A stretch of 64,000 nucleotides of DNA from Fontibacter flavus (GTDB taxonomy: Bacteria; Bacteroidota; Bacteroidia; Cytophagales; Cyclobacteriaceae), in NCBI RefSeq assembly GCF_042432905.1, contig NZ_JBHLWI010000037.1, positions 69,009 through 133,008 of the forward strand, written 5' to 3'. Shown here in pieces: positions 17,099 through 25,556 of the stretch; positions within the stretch are counted from its first letter, which is position 1, and every line of letters begins with the position of its first letter. Both the position numbers and the translations under genes were made by a program. The notes under the pieces are model-generated. The model was given only the letters and a program-made list of their open reading frames with translations. It ran no database searches and was not told the DNA's origin.

Positions 17099-19555
17099 TT
17101 AAGCCTTTTTGCCGACCATCTGAAGGAATTCATCTTCAGAAATCATTTTAACACCCAATTTTTCGGCTTTTTCTTTTTTACTCGGTCCCATGTCTTCTCC
17201 CTCAATGATAAAGTCCAGTGCTTTCGAAACGGATTTGAGATATTGCCCCCCATTTGCCTCTACGAAGTCTATGATTTCGTCCCTTTTGAAATGGTTAAGT
17301 TTTCCTGAAGCCAAGATCTTTAATCCTTCCAGACTCGTGCTTTCTAATTTCCTTTCCTCCTCTACCAACACAAAGTTCAGCCCATGGGTTTTCAATCTTT
17401 CAATTAATTCCAGATTTTCCGGGTCTTTGAAATACTCATGGATACTGCTGACCAATGTTTCTCCCACACCATTGATGTTCAAAAGTTCCTCTGCACCTGC
17501 GTTTTTCAAAGCATCAATATTTTTGAAATGCTTGGCCAAAATCTGGGCTGTATTTTCACCGATATTTCTGATTCCCAAAGCAAAAAGGAGTTTTTCAAAA
17601 GGTTGGGATTTCGATGCTCTTATCCCTTCCAGCATATTGGAAATGACACCTTCCTGAAAAGTATTGGCTTTGAGTTTTTTGACCCTATCTTCCTGTTCCC
17701 TGCTCAATGGCAGATTCAGCTTCAGAAGGATGCCATGTACTGTGTTTTCGTGCATTGAAGCTTCTACTAGTTTGCTCAAGGATATCCAGTTACCGATCAG
17801 CACATTCAGCACAACCGGTACAGGTAGATGGTCTTCCATTTGTGGCAAGGGACTGTTTTCCAGAATTTCTTCCAGTTTCATCAGTGTGCCCACATTCTGG
17901 GCTACTTTTTTGTTGGAGGCTCTGATGAAAAGTTCAAAGGCTTTGATAACCCGTTTCAAAGGTTGATCAGTGTGTCTCTCTGTGAATTTTTGGATTGCTG
18001 ACAGGGACAGACCATCGGTTAATGCAAAAAATGCTTTGGTGAGGGAAATAAATAGATAGCCGTCATCTGATTTTTGATATTGGTCTTGACTCATTTCAAG
18101 ACCAAGTAGCTGGTCAGCCTTACCTTCCAATTCGTAGAGATCTGCAAAGTTTCGAATATAATGCTGATCTATAAGGGTTTTGATTCTTTCGGTCCCTAAA
18201 GAATCAATGTCCATGGCTCTTTTATGAACAAAATGTTCAATTCTACCCAGCAATTGTGGAGGGCAGCTTTTGGTGTTGGGGCAGAAGTGTTTGGCTTCGC
18301 CTTCTTTTCTTTCTAAGAGAGTACCGCACTCCGGACAAAGGTCGATGTAGGCAATTGGTTTTGCCCCATTTTTTCTTTTTTCCAGCGCTACGCCGGTGAT
18401 TTTTGGGATGATTTCACCTCCTTTTTCCACAAAAACAGTATCCCCTTCATGCAGTCCCAATCTTTCAATTTCATTGGCATTGTGTAGTGATGCACGCTTC
18501 ACTGTGGTTCCTGCCAAATGCACAGGAGCAAGATTGGCCACAGGAGTAATGGCACCTGTTCTTCCCACCTGATAGGTAATGGATAGCAATTCAGATTCAG
18601 CACTCTCGGCTTGGTATTTATAAGCAATTGCCCATCTTGGTATTTTGGCAGTAAAGCCAAGTTCTTCTCTCTGTTCGTAGTCGTTGATTTTGAGTACTAC
18701 GCCATCGGTATCTAAAGGCAAAGTAAAACGGTCTTCTTTCCAGGATTCTATATATCCCAATACCTCTCTGATGTCTTTGCATTTGGTATAAGTAGGAGAG
18801 ACGTTGAATCCCCACTTTTCAATGAGATGGATAGCCTCGTCATGTTTGTCTACCCCAATCTCATCGCCTAACAATTGGTAGAAGTAACAATTTAGCCTCC
18901 TTTTGGCAACTATGCTGCTGTCCTGCATTTTGACAGTTCCGGAAGCCGCATTTCGCGGATTGGCCAGCAAAGCTTCACCGTTTGCTTCTCGCTCCTCATT
19001 GATTTTTTCGAATTCTTTTTTCGGAAGAAAAATCTCGCCCCGTACTTCAAATTTTTCAGGAATATTGTCACCCTTGATGTGTAAAGGGATATTTCTGATT
19101 GTTTTGATGTTTTCAGTCACCACATCTCCTCGTGTACCATCTCCCCGGGTGACAGCTCTTACCAATCTGCCGTTTTCATACACCAAACTTATCGCTACCC
19201 CATCAAACTTCAACTCACAAAAATATTCATACTCTCTATGGCCAAGCCCTTTGGCAACCCTCTCATCAAAAGCCAAAAGCTCTTCCTCTGAGTAGGTGTT
19301 ACCCAAGGATAGCATGCGGTACTCGTGGAGTGCAGTCTCAAATTCTTTGGTAATGGTGCCGCCTACCCTTTGACTGGGGCTATCAGATGCTAAAAATTCC
19401 GGAAAGGCAGATTCCAGACTGATGAGTTCTTCCAAGAGTTTATCAAACTCAAAATCAGAGATTTCGATTCGGTGTTCCTGGTAATAGATATGGTTATGAT
19501 AATTGATCTGCTTGGTAAGTTCTTCGATCCTAGCCTTGGCCTGTTGTGGAGTCAT
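17099..19555 (-). CDS. ligA: NAD-dependent DNA ligase with a large insertion
   Basis: An 818-residue LigA, against about 670 for the family. Domain Ia with NHIYYQ (NAD+ pocket) comes first. The adenylation domain has K116 in ELKFDG, then the OB-fold, the zinc finger C407, C410, C425, C431, the HhH domain and a C-terminal BRCT domain (about 742-818). About 145 extra residues (488-632) sit between LLGLE and FQEGVISNMLEGI, where the first helix-hairpin-helix normally continues. The insert is helical and lacks motifs known to me. ATG 19555 (MTPQQAKARI) was preferred over a TTG 13 codons upstream. It is the first gene of the ligA-unknown-dapA operon. Confidence 0.95.
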   Translation of the reverse strand: MTPQQAKARIEELTKQINYHNHIYYQEHRIEISDFEFDKLLEELISLESAFPEFLASDSPSQRVGGTITKEFETALHEYRMLSLGNTYSEEELLAFDERVAKGLGHREYEYFCELKFDGVAISLVYENGRLVRAVTRGDGTRGDVVTENIKTIRNIPLHIKGDNIPEKFEVRGEIFLPKKEFEKINEEREANGEALLANPRNAASGTVKMQDSSIVAKRRLNCYFYQLLGDEIGVDKHDEAIHLIEKWGFNVSPTYTKCKDIREVLGYIESWKEDRFTLPLDTDGVVLKINDYEQREELGFTAKIPRWAIAYKYQAESAESELLSITYQVGRTGAITPVANLAPVHLAGTTVKRASLHNANEIERLGLHEGDTVFVEKGGEIIPKITGVALEKRKNGAKPIAYIDLCPECGTLLERKEGEAKHFCPNTKSCPPQLLGRIEHFVHKRAMDIDSLGTERIKTLIDQHYIRNFADLYELEGKADQLLGLEMSQDQYQKSDDGYLFISLTKAFFALTDGLSLSAIQKFTERHTDQPLKRVIKAFELFIRASNKKVAQNVGTLMKLEEILENSPLPQMEDHLPVPVVLNVLIGNWISLSKLVEASMHENTVHGILLKLNLPLSREQEDRVKKLKANTFQEGVISNMLEGIRASKSQPFEKLLFALGIRNIGENTAQILAKHFKNIDALKNAGAEELLNINGVGETLVSSIHEYFKDPENLELIERLKTHGLNFVLVEEERKLESTSLEGLKILASGKLNHFKRDEIIDFVEANGGQYLKSVSKALDFIIEGEDMGPSKKEKAEKLGVKMISEDEFLQMVGKKA

Positions 19556-19681
19556 AGATATTAGTTCAAAACTTTCTGTGGTGTAATCATTCAAAATTAA
19601 GCTTTGTCCAAAGAATGAACAAGCAATACATGGGCAACAATGGTTTTTATTTGATGGATGACGTTAATGATCGGGATTGAC

Positions 19682-19689
19682 TATATTTG
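19682..19689 (+). promoter_or_regulatory. Candidate -7 box for the second TetR gene
   Basis: TATATTTG is an exact match to TAnnTTTG, 18 bases before the ATG of the TetR gene. It lies in the intergenic region shared with the divergent ligA gene. Confidence 0.5.
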
Positions 19690-19707
19690 TTCTCAATTCA
19701 GCACAAT

Positions 19708-20343
19708 ATGAGTAAAAAAGCAGATATCGAATCCCGTATCCTTGATGTTTCCTACAAACTTTTTTTGGAACAGGGTTATAAAAATACCACCATGGACGAT
19801 ATTGCCCAGCGTTTGACGATGAGTAAAAAGACGCTTTACAAGTATTTCCCGGGTAAAATGGAACTGTTGGCAGCTTCATTTGAGATTCTAAAAAACCGAC
19901 TTTCTTTGAAAGTATCAACGCTATTGGAAAACCAATACATTCCCTACACTGCTAAATTGAAATCCTTGCTGACGGTAGTGGCTACCGACCTTGCGCCAAT
20001 CAATCCTGAGCTTTTGGAGGATTTAAGGGAACATGCACCTGAAATCTGGAAAAATCTGCAGGAGTATATTCGGGAATCAGCATATCTCCGGTTTCATAAA
20101 CTTATTCAGGAGGGAAAGGAAAAGGGATTTGTAGCTTCTCATGTAAATGTAAGTTTGGTAGTGTTGATATATGCCTCCGCCATCCAAAATCTGATTGATT
20201 CTAAATTTTTAGCACAGTTTCCAGGACAAATCAAAGATAAAATGGGATTGAAAACTTCCGAAATATATGATCAGGTTATTCAGATCATCTATCACGGAAT
20301 CCTGACTGAAGATGCCAAAAAAGATTTTCATGGATTAGGATAA
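19708..20343 (+). CDS. TetR-family transcriptional regulator
   Basis: 211 residues. The N-terminal HTH is standard: SRILDVSYKLFLEQGYKN then TTMDDIAQRLTMSKKTLYKYF. The C-terminal domain is all-helical (LTVVATDLAPINPELLEDL, YLRFHKLIQEGKEKGF) and shows no ligand signature. The ATG at 19708 is preferred over an upstream in-frame start that falls in the promoter. It sits alone between the divergent ligA operon and metG. No efflux gene adjoins it, so the target is not obvious. It resembles the first TetR gene of the window in layout, but the sequences differ clearly. Confidence 0.9.
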   Translation: MSKKADIESRILDVSYKLFLEQGYKNTTMDDIAQRLTMSKKTLYKYFPGKMELLAASFEILKNRLSLKVSTLLENQYIPYTAKLKSLLTVVATDLAPINPELLEDLREHAPEIWKNLQEYIRESAYLRFHKLIQEGKEKGFVASHVNVSLVVLIYASAIQNLIDSKFLAQFPGQIKDKMGLKTSEIYDQVIQIIYHGILTEDAKKDFHGLG

Positions 20344-20413
20344 ACCTTATAAGACAATCTAAATTGAAATGTTTCCAAAAGGGGTTTGATTGTACCAATC
20401 CCGTTCAATTGAC

Positions 20414-20421
20414 TATCTTTG
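20414..20421 (+). promoter_or_regulatory. Candidate -7 box of metG
   Basis: TATCTTTG matches TAnnTTTG exactly and ends only six bases before the metG ATG. An ATTG 21 bases further upstream (20389-20392) may be the -33 box. If used, transcription would begin at or beside the start codon. Confidence 0.55.
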
Positions 20422-20427
20422 CAGCCG

Positions 20428-22488
20428 ATGAAAAATAAAAATTTTAAACGATATACAGTTACTTCAGCTTTGCCCTATGCCAACGGACCTCTTCACATTG
20501 GTCACTTGGCGGGATGCTATATTCCTTCAGATATCTATGTCAGGTACCTGAGATCCAATGACAGGGATGTTGCCTATGTCTGTGGTTCAGATGAACATGG
20601 TGTAGCCATTACCATCAAAGCCAAAAAAGAGGGGATTACCCCTCAGGAAGTGGTGGACAGGTACCATGAGATCATGAAAAAAAGCTTTGAAGAGTTTGGA
20701 ATCAGCTTTGATCACTATTCCCGTACTTCTGCTAAAATCCATCATGAAACAGCTGCAGGATTCTTTAAAGATCTATATGAAAAAGGAGAATTTCTGGAAC
20801 AGGTTACCGAGCAATATTATGATGAGGAAGCAGGACAGTTTTTGGCAGATAGATATATAGAAGGTACCTGTCCGAAATGTGGCCATGATGGTGCCTATGG
20901 AGATCAGTGTGAGAAATGTGGCAGTTCGCTCAATCCTACAGATCTGATTAATCCCAAATCAAAGTTAAGTGGGAGTACACCGGTTTTGAGAGAGACCAAA
21001 CATTGGTTTCTGGATTTGGCGAGATATACAGATTTTTTGAAAAACTGGATACTTGTTGAGCATGCAAACGACTGGAAAAACAATGTGCTGGGTCAATGTC
21101 GCTCGTGGCTGGAGGCAGGAGAAGGTCTTCAGGCCAGGTCAATGACCAGGGATATGGATTGGGGAATTCCAGTTCCAGTAGAAGGGGCAGAAGGTAAAGT
21201 GCTTTATGTCTGGTTTGATGCGCCGATAGGATATATCTCATCCACCAAGGAGTGGGCTGCTCAAAAAGGAATCGATTGGGAACCTTATTGGAAAGATGAG
21301 GAAACCAAATTGGTTCATTTTATAGGGAAAGACAATATCGTATTCCATTGCATCATTTTTCCTGCCATTTTGAAAACCCATGGAGGCTATGTCCTTCCGG
21401 AAAATGTACCAGCCAATGAGTTTTTGAATCTGGAGGGAGATAAGATTTCCACTTCAAGAAACTGGGCCGTATGGTTACATGAGTATTTGGAGGAGTTTCC
21501 CGGCAAACAGGATGTGTTGCGTTATGTATTGACGGCAAATGCACCTGAGACAAAAGACAATGACTTTACCTGGAAGGATTTTCAATCCAGGAATAATTCC
21601 GAACTGGTTGCAGTTTTCGGTAATTTCGTCAATAGGGCAGTAGTGCTTACCCATAAATTTTTCGATGGTCAGATACCTGCATTGGCGGAGTTGAATGATT
21701 TTGACAGAGACGCCTTAGCTGCGCTTCAAGAGTATCCTGAGAAAATTGCGGCCTCTATCGAAAGGTACCGTTTCAGAGAGGCTTTGTCTTTTGTAATGGA
21801 CTTTGCAAGAGTAGGGAATAAATACCTGGCAGATACAGAACCTTGGAAAACCATCAAGGAAGATCAAGAACGTACTGGGACAATCCTGAATATTGCCCTG
21901 AACATTGCTGCTAATCTTGCAGTATTGGCTGAACCCTTCCTTCCTTTTACTGCAGCTAAAATGTTTGACATGTTTAATCTGAAAGGTTTGAAATGGCAGG
22001 ATACCGGTCGTCAGGATTTGCTGCAGGCTGGGCAAAAAATCAACGCAGCTTCCCTGTTATTCGAAAAAATTGAGGACAATGTGGTAGAAGCCCAAGTGAA
22101 CAAATTGATGGAATCAAAAAAGCAAAATGAACTGGCCAATGCCAAAGCGGCTCCAATGAAGGATATCATCACCTATGATGATTTCGCAAAACTGGATATG
22201 CGGCTAGTGAAGGTATTGACGGCTGAACCTATGCCTAAGTCCAAAAAGCTGCTAAAGCTGACAGTTGATACCGGGTTGGGTGTCCGAACCGTTTTGAGTG
22301 GCGTGGCAGAACATTTCAAACCTGAAGACCTGATTGGAAAACAGGTAACCATGCTGATCAATCTAGCTCCCCGTAAAATGATGGGGGTAGATTCTGAGGG
22401 GATGATCCTGATGGCGGAAGATAGGGATGGCAGTTTGAGGTTGCTGAATCCTGATAGGCCAACAGCAGATGGTTCTACCATTTCTTAA
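20428..22488 (+). CDS. metG: Methionyl-tRNA synthetase
   Basis: 686 residues. The class I HIGH motif appears as PLHIGHLAG, the KMSKS loop as DKISTSRNW, and the zinc knuckle as CPKCG plus CEKCG. The anticodon-binding helical domain follows. The C-terminus (about residues 575-686) carries an EMAP-II-like tRNA-binding OB-fold (DFAKLDMRLVKVLTAEPMP), used for dimerisation in the long form of the enzyme. It charges tRNA-Met in the cytoplasm. The start at ATG 20428 follows a good -7 box; an upstream TTG in frame lies inside that box and is rejected. Confidence 0.97.
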   Translation: MKNKNFKRYTVTSALPYANGPLHIGHLAGCYIPSDIYVRYLRSNDRDVAYVCGSDEHGVAITIKAKKEGITPQEVVDRYHEIMKKSFEEFGISFDHYSRTSAKIHHETAAGFFKDLYEKGEFLEQVTEQYYDEEAGQFLADRYIEGTCPKCGHDGAYGDQCEKCGSSLNPTDLINPKSKLSGSTPVLRETKHWFLDLARYTDFLKNWILVEHANDWKNNVLGQCRSWLEAGEGLQARSMTRDMDWGIPVPVEGAEGKVLYVWFDAPIGYISSTKEWAAQKGIDWEPYWKDEETKLVHFIGKDNIVFHCIIFPAILKTHGGYVLPENVPANEFLNLEGDKISTSRNWAVWLHEYLEEFPGKQDVLRYVLTANAPETKDNDFTWKDFQSRNNSELVAVFGNFVNRAVVLTHKFFDGQIPALAELNDFDRDALAALQEYPEKIAASIERYRFREALSFVMDFARVGNKYLADTEPWKTIKEDQERTGTILNIALNIAANLAVLAEPFLPFTAAKMFDMFNLKGLKWQDTGRQDLLQAGQKINAASLLFEKIEDNVVEAQVNKLMESKKQNELANAKAAPMKDIITYDDFAKLDMRLVKVLTAEPMPKSKKLLKLTVDTGLGVRTVLSGVAEHFKPEDLIGKQVTMLINLAPRKMMGVDSEGMILMAEDRDGSLRLLNPDRPTADGSTIS

Positions 22489-22548
22489 TTGACAATTGAC
22501 GAAAATCATGTAGGTCATTCCATGGAGAACGTGCCTACATCTCTTTTT

Positions 22549-22599
22549 ATCCCACTATGAAGTTTTGCTTATCCAAGGAACTGCCTAGTGGGATTTTTT
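22549..22599 (+). terminator. Probable terminator after metG
   Basis: A 9-bp perfect stem (22549-22557 with 22586-22594) around a long 28-base loop is followed by six Ts. The long loop lowers confidence. It lies about 60 bases after the metG stop. Confidence 0.5.
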
Positions 22600-22728
22600 G
22601 TGAAAGCAGGGTTATCCCTTTCCTATATTTTCAAGAGAAGCATTATGCTTGGGGAAGTGTTATTTTATTTAGAATAGTGAACATTTCTGACAGATTTGCT
22701 GTATTAGAATGGTAAAAAAATAATCTTC

Positions 22729-23979
22729 ATGAACCTATTAGGTAGCGCAGTTTTCTTACTGGCAATATTATTATTCTCCACATTTCTCAACTGGTATGTA
22801 TTTCAAGCCATCAAGACCTTGAGCCTAGGTTTGACTTCGGAAAAACTTAGACAGGGCATCTATGTCGCTTATTGGATTATTTTCGGAGGGATTACCATTT
22901 GGTACTTGGTCACTTTCCTGAGGATCTTTTTAGAGGGGGAGATCAGTACCTCGACCCAAACGATGCTAAATGTCTTCTTGACAGTAGTGGTTACTCAGCT
23001 GGTTTGCGTAGTGTTTTTGTTTGGTGAAGATATAGTGAGAAATATTCAGGCAGGCATTTCCTATTTAGTTGGTGGGGCCAAGGATTTTGCTTTTCCTACA
23101 AGAAAAACATGGGTAAGTACACTGGCCATTCTGGTAGCTGCAATTCCATTTTTCAGCTTTGTTTATGGCATCACAGTTGGCAAGCATAATTTTAAAGTCC
23201 ACAAAGAAACGATCTATTTTGAAGATCTTCCTGAGGCATTTGATGGCTTTACCATCACGCAGATTTCTGATATCCATTCCGGGAGTTTCAAAGACAGGGC
23301 CATCATTCAGAAAGGAGTAGATCTTGCAAAAGCACAGGGCTCAGATTTGCTGGTTTTTACGGGAGATTTGGTAAACCATAAAGCTGAAGAAATAGAACCA
23401 TTTTTAGACCAATTTGAGGCCATCAAAGCCCCTTATGGAAAATTTTCCATATTGGGGAATCACGATTATGGGGATTATATACCCTGGCCAAATAAAGATG
23501 CCAAAGAGAAGAATTTTGAGAAATTAAAGCAGCAGCATGGAAGAATGGGTTTCCAGTTACTGCTTGATGAGCATGTTACTATTGAAAAAGATGGTCAAAT
23601 GCTACAATTGATCGGTGTGGAAAACTGGGGCGTTGGCTTCAAGTCAAAAGGGAATTTGGAAAAAGCTCTGGAAGGAACGGAGAAGCCTGAATTCAAAATT
23701 TTACTTTCCCATGACCCATCTCACTGGGATGAGGAGGTGAAAAAACATGAAAACCCTGTTCAACTTACCTTATCGGGGCATACTCATGGTATGCAATTTG
23801 GTATAGAAACGCCAATCATTAAATGGAGTCCTGTACAATACCGCTATCCAAATTGGGCCGGACTTGCAGAACAAGATGGGAAGTACCTCTATGTCAACAG
23901 GGGATTTGGGTTCCACGCCTTTTCTGGAAGGGTCGGTATTTGGCCTGAGATTACAGTGATTGAACTACGGAAAAAATAA
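22729..23979 (+). CDS. Membrane-anchored metallophosphoesterase
   Basis: 416 residues. Four hydrophobic helices (about 4-28, 44-66, 78-98, 127-148) precede a calcineurin-like phosphoesterase domain. That domain has all metal motifs: D181-I-H183 in QISDIHSGS, GDLVNH (about 212), GNHDYGD (about 244) and SGHTHGMQ near 347. It resembles the YaeI/YkuE-type family, some of whose members cleave the pyrophosphate of UDP-diacylglucosamine or other lipid phosphates. The catalytic domain should face the cytoplasm or periplasm depending on helix count. It is monocistronic. Confidence 0.9.
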   Translation: MNLLGSAVFLLAILLFSTFLNWYVFQAIKTLSLGLTSEKLRQGIYVAYWIIFGGITIWYLVTFLRIFLEGEISTSTQTMLNVFLTVVVTQLVCVVFLFGEDIVRNIQAGISYLVGGAKDFAFPTRKTWVSTLAILVAAIPFFSFVYGITVGKHNFKVHKETIYFEDLPEAFDGFTITQISDIHSGSFKDRAIIQKGVDLAKAQGSDLLVFTGDLVNHKAEEIEPFLDQFEAIKAPYGKFSILGNHDYGDYIPWPNKDAKEKNFEKLKQQHGRMGFQLLLDEHVTIEKDGQMLQLIGVENWGVGFKSKGNLEKALEGTEKPEFKILLSHDPSHWDEEVKKHENPVQLTLSGHTHGMQFGIETPIIKWSPVQYRYPNWAGLAEQDGKYLYVNRGFGFHAFSGRVGIWPEITVIELRKK

Positions 23980-24040
23980 CACAAGTTAGTTTTCGGAAAT
24001 TGGTTGATAAACAAATGGTTTTGAATCCTGTTTAATAGAT

Positions 24041-24451
24041 ATGAATTTTATTTATATCATCCTATTTTTCTTGCTTTTTGCTTCATGGGAAAAGCCCAAA
24101 AAGCTGGAGGATTTCAGGTGGGAAAATAGGGTTGTTTTGTATTTTCCCAAAGATAAGGTTGAGAGCCTACTTGTTGCGGATAATCTGCAAGAAGCCTTGG
24201 CCAAGCGCAAGATTGTCTATATTATTTTCAACGATCCTTTGCTCAGCAATGCTGAAATGGAATTCAGTGAAAATTACCAAGAGCAATTGAAAATGAAATA
24301 TCAAATCAGCGCAGGGAAAAGTAAATGGGTGTTGATAGGGCTGGACGGCATGGCAAAACTGAATCAGGAAGGTGACTTGGACTGGGATTTAATTTTTAGG
24401 ACTATTGATTCCATGCCTATGAGGCAATCAGAAATCAGGAGAAAGAAATAA
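24041..24451 (+). CDS. DUF4174-like small secreted or membrane-anchored protein
   Basis: 136 residues with an N-terminal hydrophobic segment (about 3-15). The body has WENRVVLYFPKDK, then KSKWVLIGLDGMAKLNQEG, and ends FRTIDSMPMRQSEIRRK. The last pattern, (A)TIDxMPMRxxE, is the hallmark of the DUF4174 family, thioredoxin-like in predicted fold but without a CxxC here. Its role is not known. It lies 60 bases after the phosphoesterase gene and may share its transcript; a strong hairpin follows. Confidence 0.75.
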   Translation: MNFIYIILFFLLFASWEKPKKLEDFRWENRVVLYFPKDKVESLLVADNLQEALAKRKIVYIIFNDPLLSNAEMEFSENYQEQLKMKYQISAGKSKWVLIGLDGMAKLNQEGDLDWDLIFRTIDSMPMRQSEIRRKK

Positions 24452-24497
24452 TGTGATTATTTTTAGTTGTTACATACTTTTATTGAGGTTCTTAGGT

Positions 24498-24525
24498 AAA
24501 AAATACCCTGTTCTGGGTATTTTTG
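24498..24525. terminator. Intrinsic terminator
   Basis: A perfect 10-bp repeat (24499-24508 with 24515-24524, 6-base loop) has an A-run on its left and a T-run on its right. It lies about 45 bases after the DUF4174-like gene and is the likely end of that transcript. Confidence 0.8.
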
Positions 24526-24569
24526 TAATGAATTACTTAGGTTAAATTTGAGAGTAAATTAATCGGCCA

Positions 24570-24812
24570 ATGAAATTCTTTTACCTCTCAACCCAAGCTT
24601 CTGATAAAGGTATCTATGAACTTCATCATAGAGATTGTGTGCATCTGCCTCCAGTAAGCCACAGGGAATATATAGGTCCTTATGATAACGGAAAGGAAGC
24701 ATTGAAAAAGGCTATCAATTTCAATCCCAATGCTTCTCTTTGTCCAATGTGTAATAAATCCCTAATTAATTTGAATACTGAAAACAGTAAGAAACCCAAG
24801 GTGGAAAAATAA
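24570..24812 (+). CDS. Small conserved Cys/His protein
   Basis: 80 residues, no signal peptide. The features are HHRDCVHLPPVSHREYIGPY near the start and LCPMCNKS near the end. These give three Cys (a single C, then a CxxC) and several His that could bind zinc. The pattern resembles short Bacteroidota proteins with a conserved His-x-x-x-C-x-x-L-P start. It starts downstream of a terminator and so has its own promoter. Function is unknown. Confidence 0.65.
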   Translation: MKFFYLSTQASDKGIYELHHRDCVHLPPVSHREYIGPYDNGKEALKKAINFNPNASLCPMCNKSLINLNTENSKKPKVEK

Positions 24813-24827
24813 GCTTCCATATTTCCC

Positions 24828-25244
24828 TTAATATTGCTCAAGCATATATTTAATAATGTCTGTTGTGGTGACGATTCCCTTTAGTTCTTCACCTTCCACT
24901 ACCGGTAGGGCATGGAATTCTTCATTTGCAAAGATTTCAGCAACATCCCTGATGGAATCATTGGGATTCACCATTTTTAGTTTAGAGGTCATTACCTGTG
25001 GAATACTGAGTATTTCCAGTACAGCCTCATCTGCTCCTTCCTGATTTTCAAATAGGGCACCAAAGGTTAGTCTGTTTATATCTGTACGGCTGATAATTCC
25101 AGCAATTTTTTTTCCGGAAAGGACGGGGAGATGTCTGATTTTATGTTTTCTAAATATCTCCATTACATCTTGCAGCTTGTCCTGTTCTTGTACGGCCACA
25201 ACTTTTGTGGTCATAATGCTGCTTATAGGTTCTCGCTTTTTCAT
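24828..25244 (-). CDS. Tandem CBS-domain protein
   Basis: 138 residues made of two CBS repeats. The first is ISSIMTTKVVAVQEQDKLQ with HKIRHLPVLSGKKIAGIISR. The second is IPQVMTSKLKMVNPNDSIR with EFHALPVVEGEELKGIVTTTD. Each repeat ends in the usual (G)I(V/I)(S/T)xxD motif that binds ribose. Paired CBS domains sense adenine nucleotides. No fused effector is present and neighbours give no clue to its partner. It converges on the small Cys/His gene with 15 bases between stops. Confidence 0.9.
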   Translation of the reverse strand: MKKREPISSIMTTKVVAVQEQDKLQDVMEIFRKHKIRHLPVLSGKKIAGIISRTDINRLTFGALFENQEGADEAVLEILSIPQVMTSKLKMVNPNDSIRDVAEIFANEEFHALPVVEGEELKGIVTTTDIIKYMLEQY

Positions 25245-25556
25245 GGCTTCTGGGCTTTTGATTCATTACCTCTAATCTATTTCAAATACATGGATTAAAC
25301 CCTGACAAAAGTCACCTTATGTGTTGATTTTTAGGTATTGGCTCCAGTTTGTGAAAAAATGGTGCTTATTTTTTTCCCTTCTTCCTTTTTCAATTACTCC
25401 CTTTGTGTGATTGATAGCCTTAAATTAAGGGAAAGGATGATGAAATTGTTGTGATTAGAAAGTGATTCTTTATTAAGACGTGCAACTACGAAGATTTTTA
25501 TCCCATCTAACAGTTAATGAAAATTTTAAATAATTGACTAACTAAGCCAAAATCAC
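25245..25556. other. A+T-rich intergenic region
   Basis: 312 bases between the starts of the divergent CBS gene and the orphan lipoprotein gene. It must hold both promoters, but I see no clear -33/-7 pair, no hairpin above chance and no reading frame worth calling. Confidence 0.5.
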
